A stretch of DNA of 64,000 nt. It comes from DATJIG01 sp050260515 (GTDB taxonomy: Bacteria; Pseudomonadota; Alphaproteobacteria; SMXQ01). Of this stretch, positions 25,873 to 33,236 are shown piece by piece. Within the stretch, counting starts at the first letter, position 1; each line of letters opens with the position of its first letter. The notes under the pieces are model-generated. The model did no database searches, was not told where the DNA came from, and worked only from the letters and a program-made list of their open reading frames with translations. The position numbers and the translations under genes are program-made. The stretch lies in contig JBLNCI010000026.1 of NCBI GenBank assembly GCA_050260515.1, positions 1 to 64,000 of the forward strand, given 5' to 3'.

Positions 25873-27138
25873 ATGGCAAGCATCGCGATCGAACGCCGCA
25901 TGGAGCGCTGGCAGGCCCAGCGCTGGATCCTCGACGCCGTCGTGCGCACCGTCGGCATCGAATGGGACCAGGCACGCATCGGCTCCAAGAGCCGCCCCGC
26001 CGGCGCCGAGGCCGAGGCGGAATTCCGGGCGGTGGCCGCGCGTATCCGCAAGCTCGACGACTTCCACCGCGAGTTCGCGGCCCAGGCCCGCAGGCGCGAG
26101 GAGCGGGCGCGCGCGTTCGAGCGCCAGGGGCGGAAGGTCGCGGCGCGCGAGAGCTATCTCACGGCATCGCTCCTGTGGTCGACCGCCTGCTGGCCGCTGT
26201 GCGAGGACACGCCGCGGCTGCGCGGCTACGAGGAGCGGGTCAACGCCTGCTACGCGAAGTTCATGAAGTTCGCGCCGCATCCGATCGAGCGCGTCGAGAT
26301 CCCGCTCGGCCGCGCCAGGATGCCGGCCTATCTCCACCTGCCGCGCAAGCCCGACAAGGGCGAGCGCTTCCCGTGCGTGCTGATCATCGGCGGCATGGAT
26401 TCGAGCAAGGAGAACATGGTCTCGCTCTACGGCGACCGCTTCCTCGAGCGCGGCTTCGCCTGCCTCGCGCTCGACGGGCCCGGCCAGGCCGAGGCCATCA
26501 CCCGCGGCATCTTCTTCACCGAGAGCAACTTCGGCGACGCGGCCGAAGCGTCGTGGGCGTGGATGGCGAGGCATCCCGCGATCGACATGGAGCGCGTGGT
26601 GGTGCGCGGCACCAGCTTCGGCAGCTACTTCGGCACCGTCGCCGCCGCCACGCTGGGCGGCCGCATCCGCGGCTTCGGCGCCACCGGCGTGTGCCAGGAG
26701 CCGGGCTGCCACACGATCTTCGAGATGGCGTCGCCGACGTTCAAGGCGCGCTTCATGTTCATGTCGGGCTACGACGACGAGGCGGCGTTCGACCGCTTCC
26801 GCCGCCGGATCGATCTCCGCCCGTTCGCGCCGCGGCTCAAGGCGCCGTACATGATCCTCGCCGGCGAGAACGACCAGCTCTCGCCGATCGAATACACCGA
26901 GGAGCTGTTCGGACTCATCAGGGCGCCGAAGCGGCTCGTGATCTACGAGGGCGCCAATCACGGCGTCGGCGACGCGCCGAGCACCGTCAACGGCGAGGAG
27001 AAGGTGACGATGCTCGCCGACTGGCTGCTCGACCGCGTCGAGGGCAGGCCGGTGAAGTCCGAGCGGGTGTGGGTCGATTCGGCGGGCCGCGCCCACGCCG
27101 AGCCGTGGGGCCGGCCGAAGGGGAAGGCGAAGCGCTGA
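25873..27138 (+). CDS. Alpha/beta hydrolase with N-terminal helical cap (FrsA/DHPON-hydrolase-like)
   Basis: 421 residues. Residues 1-140 are helical and charged; the hydrolase core begins near residue 145. The nucleophile elbow is GTSFGSYFG, the acid lies near AGENDQLSP, and the histidine is in GANHGVGDAP. This layout resembles 2,6-dihydroxypseudooxynicotine hydrolase and FrsA/DUF1100 proteins, which cleave C-C or ester bonds. It follows the permease pair by 60 bp after an AGGAGGC-like ribosome site. Substrate unknown. Confidence 0.87.
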   Translation: MASIAIERRMERWQAQRWILDAVVRTVGIEWDQARIGSKSRPAGAEAEAEFRAVAARIRKLDDFHREFAAQARRREERARAFERQGRKVAARESYLTASLLWSTACWPLCEDTPRLRGYEERVNACYAKFMKFAPHPIERVEIPLGRARMPAYLHLPRKPDKGERFPCVLIIGGMDSSKENMVSLYGDRFLERGFACLALDGPGQAEAITRGIFFTESNFGDAAEASWAWMARHPAIDMERVVVRGTSFGSYFGTVAAATLGGRIRGFGATGVCQEPGCHTIFEMASPTFKARFMFMSGYDDEAAFDRFRRRIDLRPFAPRLKAPYMILAGENDQLSPIEYTEELFGLIRAPKRLVIYEGANHGVGDAPSTVNGEEKVTMLADWLLDRVEGRPVKSERVWVDSAGRAHAEPWGRPKGKAKR

Positions 27139-27250
27139 AGCCGAAGAGGAAGCGGTAGCTGCGGCTGCCGCTATAGCTGTCGCGGTCGTTGTCGCGGTCG
27201 CGGTCGTCTTTCCACAGCCGCTGTTTGCGCCGTGCCCGCCGTCGCTTCGG

Positions 27251-27379
27251 CTGTCCCACGGCGTTCGCCGGGAAACGCCGGCGTGGGACAGCAATTGCCG
27301 CGGAATTCCGCCAGAAACCCCCAAGTGTCCCACTGTCCCACACTGGCCATTTGGGACACCTGGGACAGTTGGGACACTT
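27251..27379. repeat. Cluster of TGTCCC/GGGACA inverted repeats
   Basis: Seven copies of the hexamer TGTCCC or its complement fall in 130 bp. One inverted pair (27251-27291) has arms CTGTCCCACGGCGTT and AACGCCGGCGTGGGACAG. A second (27323-27379) has arms AAGTGTCCCACTGTCCCA and TGGGACAGTTGGGACACTT, with one extra base and another half-site between. No gene is present from 27139 to 27570. Function unknown; could be a protein-binding array or remnant of a mobile palindrome. Confidence 0.75.
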
Positions 27380-27457
27380 TTGCACAGGGGCGTGCGACGG
27401 CGGCCGGTCGCGTCGACAGTCGCCGCGCGGCGGTGCGCGGCCGATCCACCTTCTCTT

Positions 27458-27480
27458 CCCTCTCCCCGTTGGGGAGAGGG
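27458..27480. repeat. CCCTCTCCCC/GGGGAGAGGG palindrome
   Basis: Perfect 10-bp arms around GTT, followed by TTGGGTGAG. It belongs to the same family as the copy at 30063-30089 and is typical of dispersed intergenic palindromes in GC-rich proteobacteria. Confidence 0.75.
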
Positions 27481-27570
27481 TTGGGTGAGCACCGAATCGC
27501 CGCCGTTGTCCTACGGATGGCGTCCTCGTGAAAGACCTGTAGACTCCGCTCGTTGACCAAGGGGGCGCTC

Positions 27571-28050
27571 ATGACCTTCTTTATCGGTGACGGTCCCGAG
27601 CCGGATTTCGAGAGGCGACGGATGCGCTCCCGAATCAACGCCCTGTTCTTGGCCGAAGCGGTGTTCGCCGGGTTTCTCGGCTTTCTGCTCGTGCTCGTGA
27701 ACGACGGCCTCCGGGTGCCTGCGGTGGCATGGGCGGCGATCATCCTGCTGATCGTCGTGATGCTTTATCTGCTGATGCTCAAGCTGCCTATGCTGATCCA
27801 GCTCGAGCACGCCATGGGCAAGTCCGCATCGACGCCGAAGGACCTGCGGCGGCAGCTGCGGGCGCTCTATTTCTTCGGGGCGATGTGCGTCTTTTGGATC
27901 GCACGCACGTTCGCCATGCTCGGCGGCGAGCTGCGGCCCAGAGAAGGTGTGACTCTGGCGGTGTTCGGATTTTTGGGGCTTGCGATCGCCCGGGACGTTG
28001 CCAGGTTGCACGCGCAGCTGGCCGCGCTGCGCGCCGCCGCGCCGGAGTAG
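27571..28050 (+). CDS. Small polytopic membrane protein of unknown function
   Basis: 159 residues with about four hydrophobic segments (LFLAEAVFAGFLGFLLVLV, VAWAAIILLIVVMLYLLML, ALYFFGAMCVFWIARTFAML, VTLAVFGFLGLAIARDVAR). The ATG at 27571 is preceded by AAGGGGGC; a TTG six codons earlier is less likely. No family recognised. It stands alone between two repeat-rich gaps and converges with a TctC gene. Confidence 0.65.
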   Translation: MTFFIGDGPEPDFERRRMRSRINALFLAEAVFAGFLGFLLVLVNDGLRVPAVAWAAIILLIVVMLYLLMLKLPMLIQLEHAMGKSASTPKDLRRQLRALYFFGAMCVFWIARTFAMLGGELRPREGVTLAVFGFLGLAIARDVARLHAQLAALRAAAPE

Positions 28051-28076
28051 GCGGAATCGCCGTAACCCCGTTTCTT

Positions 28077-28106
28077 CGTCATGGTCGGCCTGTGCCGACC
28101 ATGACG
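28077..28106. repeat. GTCATGGTCGGC palindrome between convergent genes
   Basis: Perfect 13-bp arms CGTCATGGTCGGC/GCCGACCATGACG around CTGT. The same core recurs at 29947-29971. It lies between the ends of two convergent genes and may double as a bidirectional terminator. Confidence 0.75.
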
Positions 28107-28131
28107 ATCGGTTATCAGTGTCGGACGACCG

Positions 28132-29172
28132 TCACTTCTCCCGGACCTGCGCCGGGTCGGTGGCCTTGATCGTCCGGTCGATGATCGGCTGCGCCGTCGC
28201 AAACAGGCGGGCGACGAGTTTCTCCACCTCGGCGCCGGTGCGCGGCTGCGGCGTCTGGCGGCGCTTCTCGGAGTCGGCCAGATATGCCGGGTCCTTCATC
28301 GCCGCGTCGAACGCGCGGCGGTAGGTCGCGAGCGCGTCGTCCGACGCCTCGGCCGGCAGGTAGTAGGGATTGCCGAACTCGTACGGCAGCATCAGGAACT
28401 CGAGCGCGGCCTTGTCGTCGGCGTTCGTCGCGAGATCGAAGGCGCGCGGCACGTCGGGGTACTCGGGGATCGGATCGAGCGCGACCTGGACAATCGGGAC
28501 GAGTTTCTTCTCGCTCAACCATTGAGGACGAGTCGTCTTGAGCGAGCCCAGCGTCATGCAGGTGCCGTCGACCTCGCCGCGCTCGAGCGCGAGCAGCGAG
28601 GAGCCGCCGTCGTAGCCGGCGATCGGCCGGAACTTCGTGTGCAGGATCGCATCGAGCAGCAGCGCCGTGCGGGTCGGCGCCGACGTGGCGCCGGTCGCCG
28701 AGATCGTGACCTCGCGCTTGAGCGCGTCGTCGAGCGACTTCACCGGCGACTCGTGCCACATGGCGCAGACGGTGTCGCCCTTCACGAGGCTGCCGATCCA
28801 GCGCAGCTTGCGGAGGTCGTAGTTGAGCTGCTTGCCGCCGATCAACGGCTCGCTCACCGGGCCGGCGTTGGTGGTGCCGATGGCCGTGCCGTCCTTGGGC
28901 GCGATGTTGTAGAGGTAGGCGACGGCCTGGACGCCGCCCGCGCCCGGCATGTTGCTGGCGATCACCGACGGCTCGCCCGGCAGGTACTTCTGCAGGTATG
29001 GCATCAGCGTGCGGGCGTAGGTGTCGAGCCCGCCGCCGACGCCGCCCGCGACGTAGACCGTCACGGTCTTTCCCTTGAGGTTCAGTTCCGCGCTCGCCGG
29101 AAACGCGGCGAGGAGGGCGGCTGCGATGGCCGACACGCTGGCGACTCCGGCAACCACTGACGTACGCTTCAT
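28132..29172 (-). CDS. TctC/Bug-family periplasmic substrate-binding protein
   Basis: 346 residues; signal peptide MKRTSVVAGVASVSAIAAAL ending in FPASA, then ELNLKGKTVTVYVAGGV and the loop GGGLDTYARTLMPYLQKY. The ATG at 29172 and its GGGGACTCAC leader are exactly repeated 684 bp upstream, on the far side of an inserted-looking membrane-protein gene. The insertion therefore appears to have duplicated this gene's start. A GTG/ATG four codons upstream (ATGGGGACTCACATG) is an alternative start. No TctA/TctB partner is present. Confidence 0.9.
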   Translation of the reverse strand: MKRTSVVAGVASVSAIAAALLAAFPASAELNLKGKTVTVYVAGGVGGGLDTYARTLMPYLQKYLPGEPSVIASNMPGAGGVQAVAYLYNIAPKDGTAIGTTNAGPVSEPLIGGKQLNYDLRKLRWIGSLVKGDTVCAMWHESPVKSLDDALKREVTISATGATSAPTRTALLLDAILHTKFRPIAGYDGGSSLLALERGEVDGTCMTLGSLKTTRPQWLSEKKLVPIVQVALDPIPEYPDVPRAFDLATNADDKAALEFLMLPYEFGNPYYLPAEASDDALATYRRAFDAAMKDPAYLADSEKRRQTPQPRTGAEVEKLVARLFATAQPIIDRTIKATDPAQVREK

Positions 29173-29182
29173 GTGAGTCCCC
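29157..29182. repeat. 26-bp direct repeat, proximal copy (TctC start)
   Basis: Bases 29157-29182 are identical to 29841-29866. This copy covers the ribosome site, start codon and first codons of the TctC gene (minus strand GGGGACTCACATGAAGCG). Flanking bases on both sides differ, so the match ends exactly here. Confidence 0.9.
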
Positions 29183-29183
29183 A

Positions 29184-29819
29184 TTAACTGTGGCCCTGAC
29201 GCAGGCCGTTGCCTGAGCCGGACATTGCGCGAAATATAGTGTCGACAAAGAAGAGCAGACTTAGTGTGAAGTACCATGAGCTTCCCACGAACAGTAACCC
29301 CATCATCAGAAACTGTACGTTGGATTTATAGAGGCCGACGGCTGGCTCAAGGCCGCGCCCGAAATAGAACGCCGCAATCATCGGACCGATAAGGCCGATG
29401 GTGATGCCGAGGACAGCTCCGGCTCTGGCGCGCATAGTAAACCTGGTTCGACAGAACTCCGAGATCACGGCCGCATGGCGAAAGTACTCGACTACGAGTG
29501 CAAGGCTGATCGCGGCGGAGAATGTCAGTGTGACAACGATCTCGAACGCAATCGAGTACAGAACCAGCGGAAGGCGCGAGCCGTAGCCGGAGCGCTTCAT
29601 TACGGCATTCAGCGGCTCGTAAACGGGGAGATGCTGGACAAATGCTTCGACAATATCGGCAGTGATGCCGAGCCATGCCCGGAAAATCGATGTTTGGGAT
29701 AGTGCTACGACAAGAAATGTATGAATCCCGATCACGGCTAGCAGAGCGCCATGAATCGCGAATGTGACCGGCATGACGGGGGCTAATCCCCGTTTGTTGT
29801 CGAGGGCAACGTCAGTCAT
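29184..29819 (-). CDS. Membrane protein of unknown function within a direct-repeat-bounded insert
   Basis: 211 residues with about five hydrophobic segments, including PVTFAIHGALLAVIGIHTFL, LPLVLYSIAFEIVVTLTFSA, AGAVLGITIGLIGPMIAAFYF and FLMMGLLFVGSSWYFTLSL. Base composition is visibly more AT-rich than neighbours. The gene fills nearly all the DNA between two perfect 26-bp direct repeats. Its ATG overlaps the stop of a 14-codon leader reading frame that begins with the copied TctC start (MKRTS...), so it may be translated by coupling to that borrowed start. No family recognised. Confidence 0.72.
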   Translation of the reverse strand: MTDVALDNKRGLAPVMPVTFAIHGALLAVIGIHTFLVVALSQTSIFRAWLGITADIVEAFVQHLPVYEPLNAVMKRSGYGSRLPLVLYSIAFEIVVTLTFSAAISLALVVEYFRHAAVISEFCRTRFTMRARAGAVLGITIGLIGPMIAAFYFGRGLEPAVGLYKSNVQFLMMGLLFVGSSWYFTLSLLFFVDTIFRAMSGSGNGLRQGHS

Positions 29820-29840
29820 TGCGGTTGTCGCGGAGCCGAT

Positions 29841-29866
29841 CTGACGTACGCTTCATGTGAGTCCCC
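29841..29866. repeat. 26-bp direct repeat, distal copy
   Basis: Identical to 29157-29182. On the minus strand it reads GGGGACTCACATGAAGCG and continues as a 14-codon frame (M K R T S D R L R D N R N D stop) ending on the start codon of the membrane-protein gene. It probably marks the original upstream context of the TctC gene before insertion. Confidence 0.9.
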
Positions 29867-29888
29867 CTGTTCTTTTTTACTCCGTCAT

Positions 29889-29971
29889 CCTCGGGCTTGG
29901 CCCGAGGATCCACGAGTTTTTATTCTCCGGCGACAAAAACTCGTGGATGGTCGGCCTTCGCCGACCATGAC
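29889..29971. repeat. Composite dispersed palindrome (CCTCGGGC / ATCCACGAG / GGTCGGC)
   Basis: Three hairpins in series: CCTCGGGC-TTG-GCCCGAGG at 29889-29907; ATCCACGAGTTTT paired with AAAACTCGTGGAT (29908-29948); and ATGGTCGGC paired with GCCGACCAT (29947-29966). The last core matches the repeat at 28077. Such composite elements are scattered through rhizobial genomes. No gene lies between 29867 and 30102. Confidence 0.75.
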
Positions 29972-29991
29972 AAGAAAACCCCTCATCCCGA

Positions 29992-30089
29992 CCTTCTCCC
30001 CGCAGGGGAGAAGGAGCTTTTGCCGCCGGGACAGAGGACGCCTGCTCACCGCCACTTCGTTTCTCCCTCTCCCCGCTGGGGAGAGGGAG
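29992..30089. repeat. Two CTTCTCCCC/CTCTCCCC palindromes
   Basis: CCTTCTCCCC-GCA-GGGGAGAAGG at 29992-30014 and CTCCCTCTCCCC-GCT-GGGGAGAGGGAG at 30063-30089 are perfect hairpins of one family. They lie just downstream of the M24 gene stop and could act as its terminator. Confidence 0.75.
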
Positions 30090-30102
30090 GGGTGAGGGGG
30101 CG

Positions 30103-31398
30103 CTACTCCCCGATCCTCCGGAATCCCCACGGCGCGTTGTGGAGCGACTCGGCGCCCGTGGCGGTGATGCGCACCAGCTCGCCGGTCTGCACGCCGGCGT
30201 TCGAGTCCTTGGTGACGATCGACGGCTGCACGACCATGGCCATGCCGGGCTCGAACGCGAACTCCGGCACCGGGCCCGACGGGCGCTCGTGGGTGCCGAG
30301 CACCGGCGGCAGGTAGCCGCCGATGTAGCCGTGGACGAGGTCGTCGCACACCGTGAAGCCCGCTTCGCGGATGATCGGCGAGGCGGCGTCGAGCACGTCT
30401 TTGGGCGTGTTGCCGGGCTTCAGCACCTTGAGCACCGCGTGATAGACCGCGTCGGCGCAGGCGTAGAGGTCCTTGTAGAGCGGCGTCGGCTCGGCCTCGA
30501 CCGTGAACGAGCGCAGCACCTGGCCCGAGTACGACCAGAACAGCGACGAGATCTCGGTGAAGACCATGTCGCCTTTCTGCACCGTGCGGTTGCGCGGGAA
30601 CTGCGACGGCACGCAGCAGTCGGGCTTGGCCATCGAGGTGACGCCCAGGTGGTGGATGCCGGTGAGGCCGCCCCACGGCACGTAGGCCTGCTCGATGATC
30701 GCCGCGAGCTCGTGCTCGTTCATGCCGACGCGCAGGTTGCGGGCGAGGCCGTCGAGGCCGGCGTCGGACAGCGCCGCGCCGATCCGCGTCCACTCGAACT
30801 CCTCCTCCGACTTGATCATGCGGAGCTGGGTGTAGACGCGGTTGACGTCTTTCAGCTTGAAGCCGGACTCGCTCAGCTTCTCGAAGTAGCCGAGGCCGAA
30901 CTGGCCGATGACGCCGACGGTCTTGCCCTTCGCGCCGCGCCCGATCAGCTCGTCGATGGCGAGCGCGCCGCCGCCCTTGGCGCCCCAGCGCACGTCGGCC
31001 TCGGGCGCGATCACCTGCGCCTGCGGCTGGTGGTTGGGGTAGCGGACGTAGAGCACGTCCTGCTTGCCGGGGGTGACGACGAGGTAGTTGTCGGTGTTGG
31101 CGGGCCAGCCGCACAGCCACTGCAGCGCCGAGCCGCGCCGGTCCCCGCCGATCAGCAGCGCGTGGTCGCAGCCGGCCTTGGCCAGCGCCGCGGCGAAGAC
31201 GTCGCGCCGCCGCTTCATCTCGGCGGCCGAGAACCGCGGCGTCTCCTGATGCAGCAGGCCGACGAGGCGCTCGGGCAGCTTCGGCGCGGGCGCGTTGAGA
31301 CGGGGTTTCAGGGGCAAGCTCCTTTGTTCCTTGATTCGAGTTTCTGCTCTATCCGATTGGAGCGTCTCGATGGGCGGTTTATGTGCCATTGTAAGCAT
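30103..31398 (-). CDS. M24 (creatinase/prolidase-fold) family protein, probably metal-independent
   Basis: 431 residues. Creatinase-N-like domain to about residue 190, then a pita-bread fold. Of the five canonical M24 metal ligands only the histidine is clear (LVHGYIGG). The two Asp positions read Glu and Gln/Gly (VFTEISS, SGQVLRS), and the two Glu positions read Gln and Gly (MVVQPSIV, GVQTGELV). This suggests a creatinase-like or non-peptidase enzyme. The start is uncertain: neither 31398 nor the ATG at 31389 has a ribosome site. Residues 1-28 are encoded by AT-richer DNA at the edge of the island, so the N-terminus may have been altered. Confidence 0.85.
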   Translation of the reverse strand: MLTMAHKPPIETLQSDRAETRIKEQRSLPLKPRLNAPAPKLPERLVGLLHQETPRFSAAEMKRRRDVFAAALAKAGCDHALLIGGDRRGSALQWLCGWPANTDNYLVVTPGKQDVLYVRYPNHQPQAQVIAPEADVRWGAKGGGALAIDELIGRGAKGKTVGVIGQFGLGYFEKLSESGFKLKDVNRVYTQLRMIKSEEEFEWTRIGAALSDAGLDGLARNLRVGMNEHELAAIIEQAYVPWGGLTGIHHLGVTSMAKPDCCVPSQFPRNRTVQKGDMVFTEISSLFWSYSGQVLRSFTVEAEPTPLYKDLYACADAVYHAVLKVLKPGNTPKDVLDAASPIIREAGFTVCDDLVHGYIGGYLPPVLGTHERPSGPVPEFAFEPGMAMVVQPSIVTKDSNAGVQTGELVRITATGAESLHNAPWGFRRIGE

Positions 31399-31449
31399 GC
31401 TAATTTGACGCGCTAAAGGTCGGCCTCGATCGTAGGTTGGTTGGAAGAA

Positions 31450-32379
31450 ATGAAGCTTTTTACAATTTCTGGTGATCTAGGCAGCGGTAAGACAACGGTG
31501 GCTCAAGCGCTCGCCGAGAAATTGGGTTGCACCTACATTTCAACGGGGACACTTCAAAGAAAGCTCGCGAGCGACATGGGCATCGATACGCTTGAGCTAA
31601 ATAGGCGGGCTGAGCAGGAGCAGTGGATTGATGACTTTATAGATGGCCAGATTCGTGATCTGGAGAGTAGTGCTGGCGTAGCGGTCATAGAGTCTAGAAT
31701 GGCCTTTCACTTTCTTAAAAGCGCTTGGCATATATTTTTGTACTGCTCCGAGGAGATTGCAGCTCACAGAATTCTAACAAGCAAACGAGACACGGAAACC
31801 TATCAAAGCCTAACGGAGGCCATAGATTCCGTTGCGAAGCGTCGTGCGATTGAAATCCGCAGGTTCTTAAAATTGTATCAGGTGGATATTAGCGACTTAA
31901 CAAACTACGATTTTATTCTCGACACTAGCTACAGCACACTTCAAGCCACCATTGACTGTGTATATAGCCTAATCTCGAGATCACAGAAGCCGAGCAAATT
32001 GATTGCAATTTCTCCGCGCAATCTCATCCCGACCCAAAATGCTAGGCATCTCCGTGAAGCCGACTGTACCGAATACGCGAGATTCTTTATGGGGATTCGC
32101 AGCGATGTGGTTTCGCTCGATGACCCGGTGGAGATAATTTATCTTGATCATAGGTTCTATATAGCTAATGGCCATCACCGAGTCAGCGGAGCCCTGCTCT
32201 CTGGAAAAACCTGGGTGGCATGTAAGATTATCGCGGTGAACGATCAGCCTTACCTGCTGGGATTGTCAGCTAGAGCGTTTGTACGAGACGCCGCCACAAT
32301 GTCCACGGTCTATGACTGGGAAGCAATTCATAGAACGAAAGTGCCATTTCCGAACACCACCGGCGACGCGAAATCTTGA
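31450..32379 (+). CDS. Predicted CMP-kinase-like P-loop protein fused to ParB/sulfiredoxin-like domain
   Basis: 309 residues. Residues 1-175 resemble archaeal-type cytidylate kinases: Walker A GDLGSGKTT (8-16), FTISG strand, STGTLQRKLA, DSVAKRRAIEIRRFLKLY lid region and DFILDTS end. Residues 183-265 resemble the ParB/sulfiredoxin fold: ISPRNLIPTQN, DDPVEIIYLDHRFYIANGHH with GHHR at 241-244, then VACKIIAV. The two domains in one chain are unusual. First gene of a low-GC operon; ATG after TTGGAAG, a TTG nine bases earlier being an alternative. Function unknown; a nucleotide-using regulator or defence enzyme is possible but unproven. Confidence 0.75.
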   Translation: MKLFTISGDLGSGKTTVAQALAEKLGCTYISTGTLQRKLASDMGIDTLELNRRAEQEQWIDDFIDGQIRDLESSAGVAVIESRMAFHFLKSAWHIFLYCSEEIAAHRILTSKRDTETYQSLTEAIDSVAKRRAIEIRRFLKLYQVDISDLTNYDFILDTSYSTLQATIDCVYSLISRSQKPSKLIAISPRNLIPTQNARHLREADCTEYARFFMGIRSDVVSLDDPVEIIYLDHRFYIANGHHRVSGALLSGKTWVACKIIAVNDQPYLLGLSARAFVRDAATMSTVYDWEAIHRTKVPFPNTTGDAKS

Positions 32380-32435
32380 TTGCGGCAATCCGCACATACG
32401 CGACTTACATATGAACTGCCGAAGTCGTTACGCTG

Positions 32436-33236
32436 ATGAACCCATCCTCCTCGTACGACGAAATTGGAACGGTGGAATGGTTTGATGACGTGCGAGGTTG
32501 TGGTTTTCTGAGGGACATGCATGGGCTCCTACTATATGTGCACTACAAGGATATCGCGGGTGAGGGGCATAGATCGCTTCGGAATGGGCAACGCGTAATC
32601 TTTCGCCGCGGGGAGGTGCGGCAAGGTCCACGAGCACAGAACGTAGAGCCCTTCGTCCTAGATGCATGCAGTTTTGCGGTCGAGAACTTTGGCTGGTTGC
32701 TCAGGAGCCTTATTGCGTGGCTTCATCGCCGCGGGTCAGTGCGATATACGTGGGTGTACTATAACGATCGCTTGAAGGTGAACTTAGCTAGGTACCATCT
32801 GTTACGAACTCCACTTTTTGAAATTTTTATTCATCAGTTCTTTTTTTCGGACGAGGCAATTTACCACGACCATCCATGGGCTTTTTGTTCGATTGTCTTG
32901 GCCGGGGCGTATGTAGAGGAAACGTCAGAAGGCGAACTCACGCTCAGGCGTGCCCCTTCTATTGAAAGTCGTTCGCCATCGTTCCGGCACCGAGTCATCG
33001 TTCCGGTTTGCCGATCTGGACGGGTTTGGAGCTTCGTCATTGCGGGGCGAAGGTTTCGGCCATGGAGGTTCTTTGACCGTTTAACTATGGAACCGCTGAC
33101 GACCTCGGAATATGCGAGGAAGAGGGGGTTCGAGCTGCGCGTCGATTCAGATTTTCACGTAAGAGGTGTTTTCTTTCCAACTTTGGTTGAGGGCACGAGA
33201 CCGCCAACCATTGTCGGGGCAGAGCATGCCGAGTGA
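32436..33236 (+). CDS. Cold-shock domain fused to cupin-like domain
   Basis: 266 residues. Residues 8-72 read as a cold-shock (S1-like) domain: GTVEWFDDVRGCGFLRD, LLLYVHYKDI (RNP2-like), GHRSLRNGQRVIF, RQGPRAQNVEP. RNP1 has Cys in place of Phe. Residues 105-210 look like a cupin with possible metal ligands His144 and His146 (YHDHPWAF) and His185 (FRHRV). The segment between is basic and aromatic. Low-GC gene 56 bp after the kinase/ParB gene, with its end overlapping the next gene by 11 bp. Possible nucleic-acid-binding oxygenase or sensor; no known family with this architecture comes to mind. Confidence 0.72.
   Translation: MNPSSSYDEIGTVEWFDDVRGCGFLRDMHGLLLYVHYKDIAGEGHRSLRNGQRVIFRRGEVRQGPRAQNVEPFVLDACSFAVENFGWLLRSLIAWLHRRGSVRYTWVYYNDRLKVNLARYHLLRTPLFEIFIHQFFFSDEAIYHDHPWAFCSIVLAGAYVEETSEGELTLRRAPSIESRSPSFRHRVIVPVCRSGRVWSFVIAGRRFRPWRFFDRLTMEPLTTSEYARKRGFELRVDSDFHVRGVFFPTLVEGTRPPTIVGAEHAE

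Noticed and set aside
22572..26051. Very long minus-strand open frame (over 1100 codons) opposite UbiD and the permeases
   Set aside because: Its translation is Arg/His/Asp-rich low complexity with no domains and lies exactly opposite well-recognised genes; GC-rich DNA gives such antisense frames by codon bias.
27251..27379. Possible CRISPR array
   Set aside because: Units are hexamers in both orientations with irregular spacing; no regular repeat-spacer pattern and no cas genes.
25096..27492. Long minus-strand open frame opposite the permease and hydrolase genes
   Set aside because: Same shadow pattern: no recognisable motifs, and the plus strand carries overlapping genes with clear families.
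32279..32485. Short plus-strand frame across the end of the kinase/ParB gene
   Set aside because: Overlaps two better-supported genes in another frame and has no ribosome site or motif.
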